Shown one piece after another: positions 13,693-21,895 of a stretch of DNA of 22,667 bases. Source of the stretch: HGM04593 sp045634365. Its GTDB lineage: Bacteria > Bacteroidota > Bacteroidia > Bacteroidales > Bacteroidaceae. The notes beneath the pieces are model-generated. The model was not told the origin of the DNA. It was given only the letters and a program-made list of their open reading frames with translations, and did not search any database. The stretch is from the NCBI GenBank assembly GCA_045634365.1, contig JAZRAC010000031.1, positions 1 through 22,667 on the forward strand. Direction: 5' to 3'. The position numbers and the translations under genes are program-made. Position 1 is the first letter of the stretch. Each line of letters starts with the position of its first letter.

Positions 13693-13773
13693 CATAAAAT
13701 AACACTGAGTGTGGCTATTGCGAAGCTGTTTCCGGCACCACTCAATAATAGAACTGCAAATTTATATAATCTT

Positions 13774-16746
13774 ATGAAGAAAAATTACTTTAAATCCCTG
13801 CTCACGACCCTCTTGTTGCTGTGCGGCAGCATCGCCACAGCCCAAGATTTTGAGGTCGACGGCATTTTTTACAACATCACCGATGCAACGGCAAAAACCG
13901 TTGAAGTAACCAATTGCCCCAGTGGCTACGAGTATAGCGATGCGGTGGGCATTCCCTCCACTGTTACACACGATGGAACCACTTACAGCGTAACAAGCAT
14001 TGGGTCGTATGCATTTGAGAATTGCACAGCTGTCACAAGCGTAACAATTCCGGGCAGTGTAACATCAATAGGACACTTTTCATTCGACAACTGTACCGCA
14101 TTGAAAGAGATGCGCTTGGAGGATTCTGAAAATCCCTTGTCGATAAATACAAACAATTTCTTCCAGACTCTTTCGGCAGAGACAATCTATTTAGGACGAG
14201 ACCTCACCCAATATTACTACTACTACTCTTCGCGCAACATAAATTTAAAGGCGGTAACCATCGGTAATAAAGTTACAAGCATCAACAGATACCTTTTCAC
14301 CTATTGCGACAGCCTGAAAAGCGTAACCATTGGCAACAACGTAAAAAGCATTGGTGAAAAAGCATTCCAATATTGCGACCTGCGCGAAATACACATCCCC
14401 GCAAGTGTAACAAGCATAGGAGATTATGCATTCACCTGGAACCGCAATCTGCAAAAAATCACAATGGACAGCGGCAACAAGGTCTACAATATCCCCTCCA
14501 ACAACAATATTATAATGAAAGGCGACAGTGTGATATTCGGTTGGAGAGGTGCAGTTATACCCGAAAATGCCATCTACATAGGCAATGGAGCATTCAACAG
14601 CGTAACAGGAATAACATCGATTACCATCCCCGCAAGCGTATATAGAATTGGCGAGTGGGCTTTTGAGGCGTGCAGCGACCTCACCGAAATTCATTGTTTA
14701 GGGGAAACTCCTGTAAATCTCTATGCTCCTAACACATTCGCAGGGTTATACGACACTGCAACACTCTACGTTCCTGCCGCCGGCAAGAAACTATATGCAA
14801 ACTCCAACATCTGGAAGGACTTTACCAATATTGTGGTAGTTGGTGAAATTGTTGTAAACGACTTTGCTTTTGCAATAATCTCCGAGGAAGAGAGAACCGT
14901 GCAGATAACAGACTATCTGGGCAGCAGTACGGTTGTGAATATCCCCTCCTCCATCACCCACAATGGCAAAACCTACAAAGTAACGACCATTCGCGAATAT
15001 GCCTTCAAGGATTACACAAATATTTCAGAAATAAAAATTCCCAATAGCATAACAACAATAAAATACTATGCATTCCAAGGCTGTACAGGGCTCACAAGCA
15101 TTACAATCCCTGCAAGCGTAACAAGTTTAAAAGACAACACATTCCAAGGTTGCACAGGGCTTGCGAGCATAAAAGTAGAGAACGGGAACCCTGTATACGA
15201 TAGTCGCGAAGAGTGCAATGCAATTATAGAAACAGCCACAAACGCCCTTGTTCAAGGTTGCAAAAACAGTTTTATTCCCGCCGGCATAAACACAATATAT
15301 TATTTTGCGTTCCAAGGCTGCACAGGGCTCACAGATATTGCAATACCCAACAGTGTAACAACAATAGAATACTATGCCTTTGAGGGTTGCAACAATCTCA
15401 AACTAGTTGTAAACAACTCCTCACTCGATATTGTTGCCGGCAGTAGGGATCACGGCTACGTTGCCTATTATGCCAATGAAGTAATAGAGAACAAGGGTGG
15501 CAGCACCATAGAAGATTTCATATTCGACAACAATGGCGACCTTGTTGCATATATTGGCAACGAAAGCGAAATAACACTCCCCGAAAAAAATCAGTTCGGC
15601 AATAGTTACACTATCGACAATGCAGTATTCGCCGAATGCACGGGCCTCACAAGCATTACTATCAGCAGTGGCGTAACTGCTATTGGCAATGCAGCGTTCC
15701 AAGGCTGTACCGCACTAAAAGATATATATGTAAATAGCACAGTGCCCGCACTGCTCGACAGCGAAGCCTTTGCCGAACATTACACAAGTGCAACACTCCA
15801 CGTTCCCGCCGGCACAAAGGCAGCCTACCAATCGAGCACCTCGCAACGTGAAGAACAAGAGATTAAATTACATACAACACACTGCAACGACCTGCTAAAC
15901 AGCATAAAGAGCCGCAACAAAAATGCCACATACACCACCGTATCTGTGAACACACAAAACCCCGATGTTGCAGGCACTCTCTACGGAAAAGATTATCTCC
16001 TTGCCTATCAAGAAGACAAAACAGATATAAGCAATCTGCCCAAAGCCACATTCGGAATAACCGGCACACGCAGCGGACGATACAAGATTGCACTTGTCAC
16101 CCCGCCTTGGTTCATAGAATCGTACAGCGATACTCTGATTAAACACCCAACGTTGCCTCAATACGCAGATTCTTATTTGAGAGTGCGCGTGAGCCAGAAT
16201 AACAAGCAGTTGGCAATGTTCCCCTGCGACTCTTTCAATATCGGTACTTCAAAAACCAACTTCGGTGTGTGGGAGAAGCACGCTATTGTGCCCGACCGTT
16301 CACGCATCGACACAATATACCTGAAAGAGAGCAATGGCGAGGATTACATATTCGACCTTGCGAACAGTTCTTACCACACAGTGGATGTAAACATAGAACT
16401 TTTGAGACCATTGCAGTATAACGAAAGGAATGGTCGTTACACCTCAAAGAATGCCAATGTTTTTGCATTCCGCTTCTTGCTCGACCAGATAATGCTCATC
16501 CCCGTTGACGAAAGCGCAATCATAAGCACCACATACTGGAAGAACTTTACCAATATTGTGGAAGATGATGCCGGCCTCACAGGCGACATTGACGGCGATG
16601 GTGCAGTAAATGTCGCCGATGTTACCGCACTTGTGAGTATAATTCTTGGCAGTGGCACTACAACCAATGCTGCCGATATTGACGGCGACGGCACCGTGAA
16701 TGTAGCCGATGTTACCGCACTTATTGCTATTATTTTAGGTAAGTAA
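13774..16746 (+). CDS. Secreted BspA-type leucine-rich-repeat protein with dockerin-like C-terminus
   Basis: The 990-residue protein starts at the ATG at 13774 with a clear signal peptide (MKKNYFKSLLTTLLLLCGSIATAQ, cleavage near residue 22-24). An upstream TTG in frame is rejected because it lies inside the -7 box. The body consists of LRR_5/BspA repeats of the form YAFxxCTxLTSITIPxSVTSI, arranged as two similar cassettes. Each begins with a VEVTN/VQITD-IPS-TH-G-TY-VT-I-YAF cap (about residues 35-70 and 370-410). The first ends in VPAAGKKLYANSNIWKDFTNIV. A third, shorter block (about 585-690) reaches a matching end-cap that is split by a 230-residue non-LRR segment (690-919). Residues 937-990 hold two DIDGDG-V-VADVTALI-IILG repeats, the form of type I dockerin calcium-binding repeats. 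BspA relatives bind host proteins or other bacteria; that role here is inference. No T9SS C-terminal sorting domain is evident. Confidence 0.85.
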   Translation: MKKNYFKSLLTTLLLLCGSIATAQDFEVDGIFYNITDATAKTVEVTNCPSGYEYSDAVGIPSTVTHDGTTYSVTSIGSYAFENCTAVTSVTIPGSVTSIGHFSFDNCTALKEMRLEDSENPLSINTNNFFQTLSAETIYLGRDLTQYYYYYSSRNINLKAVTIGNKVTSINRYLFTYCDSLKSVTIGNNVKSIGEKAFQYCDLREIHIPASVTSIGDYAFTWNRNLQKITMDSGNKVYNIPSNNNIIMKGDSVIFGWRGAVIPENAIYIGNGAFNSVTGITSITIPASVYRIGEWAFEACSDLTEIHCLGETPVNLYAPNTFAGLYDTATLYVPAAGKKLYANSNIWKDFTNIVVVGEIVVNDFAFAIISEEERTVQITDYLGSSTVVNIPSSITHNGKTYKVTTIREYAFKDYTNISEIKIPNSITTIKYYAFQGCTGLTSITIPASVTSLKDNTFQGCTGLASIKVENGNPVYDSREECNAIIETATNALVQGCKNSFIPAGINTIYYFAFQGCTGLTDIAIPNSVTTIEYYAFEGCNNLKLVVNNSSLDIVAGSRDHGYVAYYANEVIENKGGSTIEDFIFDNNGDLVAYIGNESEITLPEKNQFGNSYTIDNAVFAECTGLTSITISSGVTAIGNAAFQGCTALKDIYVNSTVPALLDSEAFAEHYTSATLHVPAGTKAAYQSSTSQREEQEIKLHTTHCNDLLNSIKSRNKNATYTTVSVNTQNPDVAGTLYGKDYLLAYQEDKTDISNLPKATFGITGTRSGRYKIALVTPPWFIESYSDTLIKHPTLPQYADSYLRVRVSQNNKQLAMFPCDSFNIGTSKTNFGVWEKHAIVPDRSRIDTIYLKESNGEDYIFDLANSSYHTVDVNIELLRPLQYNERNGRYTSKNANVFAFRFLLDQIMLIPVDESAIISTTYWKNFTNIVEDDAGLTGDIDGDGAVNVADVTALVSIILGSGTTTNAADIDGDGTVNVADVTALIAIILGK
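15043..15400 (+). repeat. Near-identical DNA repeats encoding leucine-rich repeats
   Basis: A unit containing ATTCCAAGGCTGTACAGGG recurs with few changes at about 15072, 15140 and 15310 (a shorter match lies at about 15696). A second unit, ACAACAATA followed by a codon and ACTATGC, recurs at about 15052 and 15359. The third codon positions are also conserved between copies, which suggests recent duplication. The repeats could allow gain or loss of LRR units by recombination. Confidence 0.6.
15841..16530 (+). other. In-frame 230-codon segment splitting the final LRR end-cap
   Basis: The sequence AGCACC lies at 15835-15840 and again at 16525-16530. Removing the 690 bases between the two copies keeps the frame and rejoins VPAGTKAAYQSS to TTYWKNFTNIV, which then matches the intact end-cap of the first block (VPAAGKKLYANSN-IWKDFTNIV). 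The segment has no LRR pattern. It begins with a charged helical part and continues as strand-rich sequence (SGRYKIALVTPPWFIESY, YADSYLRVRVS, YHTVDVNIELLRPL), suggesting a beta-sandwich domain. I do not recognise its family. Origin by insertion is inferred from the flanking repeat and the split motif. Confidence 0.6.
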
Positions 16747-16761
16747 CAGTAAAAACAGAAT

Positions 16762-16809
16762 TATAATAAAATCACCTTGGGCCGTACGGCCGAGCATGAT
16801 TTTATTATA
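16762..16809. terminator. Bidirectional terminator between convergent genes
   Basis: TATAATAAAATCA (16762-16774) pairs perfectly over 13 bp with TGATTTTATTATA (16797-16809). Inside lies the 12-base perfect palindrome GGCCGTACGGCC (16780-16791). The arms supply T-rich tracts on either strand, and the minus strand continues into TTCTGTTTTT. It sits 16 bases after the BspA-like stop and 33 bases after the fmt stop, so it probably ends both transcripts. Confidence 0.8.
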
Positions 16810-16841
16810 GGAAAAAGTTTACTTTTGAGACTTTAACCCAA

Positions 16842-17834
16842 CTATTTCACAATCGTGAACCCTTGCAAAGAGAAACCTCGCAAAAGGTCGGCCACAGGCA
16901 TACGTTTCTTGCCGGGAATTTGCAGAGAGAGCAAGTTAATGTATCCACCCTCAACGGCAACCTTGGCAAAACTCTTGCCATCGGTGAACAGAGTACCCGC
17001 AGGCTTGTCGTGCCGTGCTATCTCCTTTGCAACCTCATAAACCTTTATGGCAATGAGATTACCGGTTGCATCCTGCACTTCGCACCAAGCAGCAGGATAG
17101 GGCGACATTCCGCGCACAAAATCGTACACCGCGGTACAATCCTTTTCCCAATCGATGCGACAAGTATCACGGAAGATTTTGGGTGCAGGGCGCAAGTCGC
17201 TCTCATCGACAAACATCTGCTCCTGAGGAACAGGCTCCACCGCTCCACGCACAATAGCATCCACGGTGCGCAACACAGTTTCGCCACCCTGATACATAAG
17301 TTTATCGTGCAGGGTGCCGGCAGTGTCACACTCCTCAATCGCCACCTTGTCGCGATAAATGACATCGCCCGTGTCAATCTCGTGTTTAAGGAAAAAAGTT
17401 GTAACCCCCGTCTCCTTGTCACCGTTTATTATGGCCCAATTTATGGGCGCGGCACCGCGATACTGTGGCAGAAGCGACGCGTGCAAATTGAAAGTACCCA
17501 AACGAGGCATATTCCACACACTCTCGGGCAGCATACGGAAGGCTACCACAATCTGTAAATCGGCACGCCACTCGGCAAGAGCCGCAAGAAACCCCTCACT
17601 CTTCAACGATTGAGGTTGTAACACCGGCAACCCCTCGCTCACCGCATACTGCTTCACAGGGCTCATAAGCAGTTGATTGCCACGCTTGTTAATCATTTTG
17701 TCGCGCATTGTAACAACACCCACCACCTCGTAGCCGCAATCCTCGCAGGAATGTTGCTTTTCGAGCAGGCGTTTAAGAGGCTCCACCGCAAAATCGGGAG
17801 TACCAAGATATACTATTCTCAATCTATTCTCCAT
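16842..17834 (-). CDS. fmt: Methionyl-tRNA formyltransferase
   Basis: Fmt transfers a formyl group from 10-formyltetrahydrofolate to Met on initiator tRNA, producing the fMet-tRNA that IF2 uses. The 330 residues show the N-terminal Rossmann start LRIVYLGTPDFAVEPL. They also show the catalytic region NLHASLLPQYRGAAPINWAI (116-135, with Asn116 and His118), IDTGD (153-157, with Asp154) and the C-terminal beta-barrel domain (about 220-330; GMSPYPAAW and PAGTLF). In the loop after residue 40 the sequence is RDKMINKRGNQLLMSPVKQYA, in place of the usual RPAGRGKKLxxxPVK. ATG at 17834 is 21 bases after the ClC gene, so the two are probably cotranscribed. It is the last gene of the minus-strand run. 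Confidence 0.96.
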   Translation of the reverse strand: MENRLRIVYLGTPDFAVEPLKRLLEKQHSCEDCGYEVVGVVTMRDKMINKRGNQLLMSPVKQYAVSEGLPVLQPQSLKSEGFLAALAEWRADLQIVVAFRMLPESVWNMPRLGTFNLHASLLPQYRGAAPINWAIINGDKETGVTTFFLKHEIDTGDVIYRDKVAIEECDTAGTLHDKLMYQGGETVLRTVDAIVRGAVEPVPQEQMFVDESDLRPAPKIFRDTCRIDWEKDCTAVYDFVRGMSPYPAAWCEVQDATGNLIAIKVYEVAKEIARHDKPAGTLFTDGKSFAKVAVEGGYINLLSLQIPGKKRMPVADLLRGFSLQGFTIVK

Positions 17835-17855
17835 TATCTGAAAAAGTTAAACGGC

Positions 17856-19646
17856 TTAATCCGAAGTAAATTCCAACAATGTCTTACGATAGGCTGTAAA
17901 TATTGCCGACTTTGATATAAAACCTATATATTCGCCGCTAATATCCTCAACCGGCAGGTTCCAAGCATTTGTCTCCTCGAACTTGCGCATCACCGCCTCC
18001 ATCGGCTCTTCTATACTCAAACGCACAGGAGCCTCACGCATAAGCGTTGCCACCTTGTAACGATGATAAAGTTCCTGACGGAACATTATGTGCCTTACAT
18101 CATCGATAAAGAGAATTCCTACAAGGTGCTTGTTGGCATTTATCACAGGAAATATATTGCGTTTGGTCTTTGCCACCACTGCCGTGAGCGCACCTAAATC
18201 CATATCCGGAGTAAGAGGCATAAAATTTTTCTCGATAACATCGGACACTTTCAGAATGGTGAGTACCGCTTGGTCCTTGTGGTGGGTAATAAGCTCGCCA
18301 CGTTGCGCCAAACGCACAGCATAAATATTATTCTTGTCGAAAATCTTAACGGTGAGATACGAGAATACCGATACAATCATCAACGGGAGGAACAGAGCAT
18401 ATCCGCCGGTAAGTTCGGCAATGAGAAAAACACCTGTCAACGGCGCGTGGAACACACCCGACATTAGAGCCGCCATTCCAAATAGGGCAAAATTCCTGTC
18501 GGAAACAGCAACGCCCCACTCCATCATATTACAAATACCGGCAAACAGATAGCCCGACACACAACCAAGGAAGAGGCTGGGTGCAAATATACCACCGCAA
18601 CCACCGCCACAGTTTGTCACCGTCGAAGCAAAGGCCTTGAACAATATAATGAGGAACATATAAAGGAAAAGGAACCTCGCGTGCCCATAGAACATAGAAT
18701 TATTCAGAATAACATCGGCCGAGGAACCGTTTATCAGGTGGTGAATCATATCATAGCCCTCGCCATAGAGAGGAGGAAAGAGAAATATGAGCACACTCAA
18801 CACACTGCCACCAATTGCCAAACGTACATAGGGGTTGGTGAACCTCTTGAAAAAGCCCTCCACCTTGGTGGTAACCTTCGTAAAATAGAGCGACACAAGG
18901 CCACACACAATGCCCAACAGTATCACATAGGGCACACGTGCAAGGTCGAAATTATTTTCAAGATGAAATTCAAATGTAGCCTCGGTACCCAGCCACAAAT
19001 AAGATAGTGTGGCTGCCGTAACGCTCGATATTAGCAGAGGAAGGAGCGACGACATTGTAAGGTCGAGCATAAGTACTTCGAGAGTAAATACCAACCCCGC
19101 AATTGGAGCCTTGAAAATACCGCTCACGGCACCGGCAGCACCACAGCCAATGAGCAGCATCATCACCTTCTTCTCCATTTTGAATAGAGAGCCCAAATTG
19201 GAACCGATGGCCGACCCTGTCATTACAATAGGAGCCTCGGCACCCACCGAACCACCAAAGCCGATGGTTATTGCACTCGCAATCATCGACGACCAAGTAT
19301 TGTGCTTGCGTATCTTTCCCTGACGGCACGATATTGCATAGAGAACCTTGGTTACTCCGTGGCTAATATCATCGCGTACCACTTTTCTTATGAACAGCCC
19401 GGTGATAAAGATACCTATCACCGGATAAACCAAATAGAGCCAGTTGAAAGTATCCTTATCGAACCCGTGAGTAAGCAGGTGCTGTATAAGATGAATTAAG
19501 TTTTTAAGGATATAAGCAGCCAAGGCCGAGAGAACACCTACCACAAAACTCAAAATAAGAATGAACTTTGTTTGTGAAATATTCTTCTCGCGCCACTCTA
19601 TAAACTTGTCGAGCAACCCCTTTTCCTGTTTAATCTGTGTACTCAT
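17856..19646 (-). CDS. ClC-type chloride channel/transporter with CBS domains
   Basis: The 596-residue protein has the ClC membrane core (about 20-440) and two cytoplasmic CBS domains (about 465-525 and 532-590), which in this family often bind adenine nucleotides. Ion-path motifs can be aligned with E. coli ClC-ec1. GGSVGAEAP (131-139) keeps the external gating glutamate as Glu137, GGGCGGIFAPSLFLG (347-361) is intact, and ELTGGYALFLP holds the central Tyr as Tyr416. Two positions differ. The GSGIP motif reads SHGVT (95-99), with His96 at the central Ser. FTLEV (187-191) has Val191 where ClC-ec1 has the internal proton glutamate Glu203. A Val there is typical of eukaryotic ClC channels, so transport may be uncoupled; this is inference. 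The ATG overlaps the tsaC stop by one base (TAATG). Confidence 0.92.
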   Translation of the reverse strand: MSTQIKQEKGLLDKFIEWREKNISQTKFILILSFVVGVLSALAAYILKNLIHLIQHLLTHGFDKDTFNWLYLVYPVIGIFITGLFIRKVVRDDISHGVTKVLYAISCRQGKIRKHNTWSSMIASAITIGFGGSVGAEAPIVMTGSAIGSNLGSLFKMEKKVMMLLIGCGAAGAVSGIFKAPIAGLVFTLEVLMLDLTMSSLLPLLISSVTAATLSYLWLGTEATFEFHLENNFDLARVPYVILLGIVCGLVSLYFTKVTTKVEGFFKRFTNPYVRLAIGGSVLSVLIFLFPPLYGEGYDMIHHLINGSSADVILNNSMFYGHARFLFLYMFLIILFKAFASTVTNCGGGCGGIFAPSLFLGCVSGYLFAGICNMMEWGVAVSDRNFALFGMAALMSGVFHAPLTGVFLIAELTGGYALFLPLMIVSVFSYLTVKIFDKNNIYAVRLAQRGELITHHKDQAVLTILKVSDVIEKNFMPLTPDMDLGALTAVVAKTKRNIFPVINANKHLVGILFIDDVRHIMFRQELYHRYKVATLMREAPVRLSIEEPMEAVMRKFEETNAWNLPVEDISGEYIGFISKSAIFTAYRKTLLEFTSD

Positions 19647-20218
19647 TATTCCCTAATAACGGTAACCGTTCCGTTGGCCGTGAGCTTTATTATACTCGAC
19701 GCCTTCGGGCGGCCCTTGTCAAGTTGTTTGTAATTTACCACATAATCCACGGCTGCAATTATTTCGGGACTAATCTCGCCGAAATTGGCAGGAGTGGGCT
19801 CACCGCTTATATTGGCCGAAGTTGATACAACAGCTTTCTGGAAACGGTAGCATAGTTCCTTGGAGAAAAGTTCCGAAGTTACACGTATTCCCACACTGCC
19901 ATCCTCAGCAATGAGGTTGGGAGCAAGGTTGCGTGCCCCATCGTATACGATAGTCAATGGCTTTGTGGTGAGCTCTATTAAATCCCACGCTACGGGGTTC
20001 ACGTTGGTAACATAGCGTGCAAGGCGGTCGGCACTGTCGACAAGCAACAGGAGTGCCTTGCTGTCGGTGCGACGCTTAATCTCATAGACACGCTTCACAG
20101 CCTCGGCATTTGTAGCATCGCATCCAATGCCCCACACAGTGTCGGTGGGATAAAGTATCACCCCACCCTTACGCATAACTTCAACGGCCTTTTTGGCCTC
20201 CTCGGCAATAGTTCCCAT
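19646..20218 (-). CDS. tsaC: L-threonylcarbamoyladenylate synthase (YrdC/TsaC type)
   Basis: The enzyme makes threonylcarbamoyl-AMP from threonine, bicarbonate and ATP, the first step of the universal t6A37 modification of tRNAs that read ANN codons. The 190-residue protein is a single YrdC domain: GGVILYPTDTVWGIGCDATN (about 18-37), then KRRTDSKALLLLV, the GSVGIRVTSE strand and STSANISGEPTPANF near the C-terminus. It lacks the C-terminal Sua5 domain, so TsaC is the better name than Sua5. It begins 6 bases after prfC and its stop overlaps the ClC start, indicating a tight prfC-tsaC-ClC-fmt transcript. Confidence 0.94.
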   Translation of the reverse strand: MGTIAEEAKKAVEVMRKGGVILYPTDTVWGIGCDATNAEAVKRVYEIKRRTDSKALLLLVDSADRLARYVTNVNPVAWDLIELTTKPLTIVYDGARNLAPNLIAEDGSVGIRVTSELFSKELCYRFQKAVVSTSANISGEPTPANFGEISPEIIAAVDYVVNYKQLDKGRPKASSIIKLTANGTVTVIRE

Positions 20219-20224
20219 AGATGT

Positions 20225-21799
20225 TTAGAATTCGCTTGTAAAATGGAAACGGATACCCTTAAAATCATTCTGTGCCATCTGCAACACATAGTTGCTGTCG
20301 GCGAGGAATACATCGCGTCCCTCAATATCCTTTGCCATATATTGATATTTACGTTTCTTGAAGTTTTCAAGCTCGGCAGCATCGTCGCTCTCTATCCAGC
20401 AGGCCTTGTAGAGGTTCACCGGCTCCCAACGACACTTTGCGTTGTACTCATTCTCCAAACGATACTGGATAACCTCAAACTGCAACTGCCCCACCGTACC
20501 GATGAGCTTGCGACCATTATGCTGGTTCACAAAGAGCTGCGCAACACCCTCGCCCATAAGCTGGTCAATACCCTTTGCAAGCTGCTTGGTCTTCATAGGG
20601 TCGGCATTCTCAATGTATTTGAACATTTCGGGCGAAAAGCTCGGCAGACCCTTAAAATGCAGATTTTCACCCTCGGTGAGAGTATCACCAATCTTGAAGT
20701 TTCCTGTATCGGGCAAGCCTATTATGTCGCCTGGGTAAGCCTCCTCGATGGTACTCTTGCGCTGTGCCATAAACTGTGTGGGCGACGAGAAGCGCAAGTC
20801 CTTGCCCAAACGTATGTGGCGATAGGGCTGGTTACGCACAAATTTACCCGAACATATTTTGCAGAAGGCAACGCAGGAACGATGGTTGGGGTCGATATTT
20901 GCTGTAATCTTGAAGATGAAACCTGTGAACTTTGCATCCTCGGGATTTACCACACGCTCCACCGCCTGCACGGGACGGGGGCTGGGAGCAATCTTCACAA
21001 AGCAATTGAGCAGTTCCTCGACGCCAAAATTATTCAGTGCCGAGCCAAAGAAGACCGGTGCCACCTGTGCCGAGAGGTAATCCTCCACGTTAAATTCGGG
21101 GTAAACGCCATCCACAAGTTCAAGGTCGGCACGCAATTTAGCGGCAAGGTCCTCACCAATATTCTTGTCGAGTGCTTCGCTGTTTATGTCAATCTCAACC
21201 TTCTCGGTAACCCTCTGCTTGTTGGGAGTGAAAAGGTCGAGCTTCTGCTCATATATATTATAGACACCTTTGAAGCGCGCACCCTGATCGATGGGCCAGC
21301 TGAGCGGACGCACCGCAATTTGCAATTCCTGTTCAAGCTCATCGAGAAGTTCAAAGGGGTCGCGACCTTCACGGTCCATCTTATTCACATACACAATCAC
21401 AGGAGTAGAGCGCATACGGCACACATTCATCAGTTTGCGTGTCTGCGTCTCCACGCCCTTTGCACTATCCACCACAATAATAACACTGTCAACCGCGGTA
21501 AGCGTGCGGAAAGTATCCTCGGCAAAATCTTGGTGACCGGGCGTGTCGAGAATATTTATCTTATATCCTTCATAATCGAACTCCATTACCGATGTTGTAA
21601 CAGAAATTCCACGCTGTTTCTCAATCTCCATCCAGTCGGATGTTGCGGTCTTTTTTATCTTGTTCGACTTTACCGCACCGGCAACCTGAATCTGCCCGCC
21701 GAAGAGCAACAGTTTCTCGGTGAGCGTGGTTTTTCCTGCGTCGGGATGCGAAATTATCGCAAATGTTCTTCTTCTTCCAATTTCCTCATTTATGTTCAT
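20225..21799 (-). CDS. prfC: Peptide chain release factor 3
   Basis: RF3 is a translational GTPase that removes RF1 or RF2 from the ribosome after peptide release. The 524-residue protein, starting at ATG 21799, has the G-domain motifs HPDAGKTT (P-loop), RGISVTTSVMEF (switch I), DTPGHQDF and NKMDREGRDPFELLDELE, followed by the RF3-specific middle and C-terminal domains (VAPVFFGSALNNFGV, FIFKITANIDPNHR, GTVGQLQFEVIQYRLENEY). The latter separate it from EF-G. A TTG 9 bases upstream could add three residues; the ATG is preferred. Upstream, 96 bases separate it from the DUF4924 gene; I see no clear promoter or terminator there. tsaC follows 6 bases later. Confidence 0.96.
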   Translation of the reverse strand: MNINEEIGRRRTFAIISHPDAGKTTLTEKLLLFGGQIQVAGAVKSNKIKKTATSDWMEIEKQRGISVTTSVMEFDYEGYKINILDTPGHQDFAEDTFRTLTAVDSVIIVVDSAKGVETQTRKLMNVCRMRSTPVIVYVNKMDREGRDPFELLDELEQELQIAVRPLSWPIDQGARFKGVYNIYEQKLDLFTPNKQRVTEKVEIDINSEALDKNIGEDLAAKLRADLELVDGVYPEFNVEDYLSAQVAPVFFGSALNNFGVEELLNCFVKIAPSPRPVQAVERVVNPEDAKFTGFIFKITANIDPNHRSCVAFCKICSGKFVRNQPYRHIRLGKDLRFSSPTQFMAQRKSTIEEAYPGDIIGLPDTGNFKIGDTLTEGENLHFKGLPSFSPEMFKYIENADPMKTKQLAKGIDQLMGEGVAQLFVNQHNGRKLIGTVGQLQFEVIQYRLENEYNAKCRWEPVNLYKACWIESDDAAELENFKKRKYQYMAKDIEGRDVFLADSNYVLQMAQNDFKGIRFHFTSEF

Positions 21800-21895
21800 T
21801 TGAACCAATAGTTTTATCGTTTTTTTAACTACTCGATTTTATTCGAAGCACTCCCCCTAAAAAATCCCGTAGCTATGAATATGTTTCTTAAATAA

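Noticed and set aside
13700..13745. Hairpin in the leader of the BspA-like gene (GAGTG ... CACTC)
   Set aside because: Only five contiguous base pairs with mismatches inside and a long loop; too weak to call a riboswitch or regulator.
13690..13773. Upstream TTG extension of the BspA-like protein
   Set aside because: The TTG lies inside the -7 box, and a typical signal peptide begins at ATG 13774.
20243..21811. A 522-codon open frame antisense to prfC
   Set aside because: It covers the whole prfC gene on the other strand and has His/Leu/Cys-rich content without motifs; RF3 on the minus strand is unmistakable.
21809..21895. Promoter or terminator between the DUF4924 gene and prfC
   Set aside because: No TAnnTTTG match and no stable stem with a T run could be found on the minus strand.
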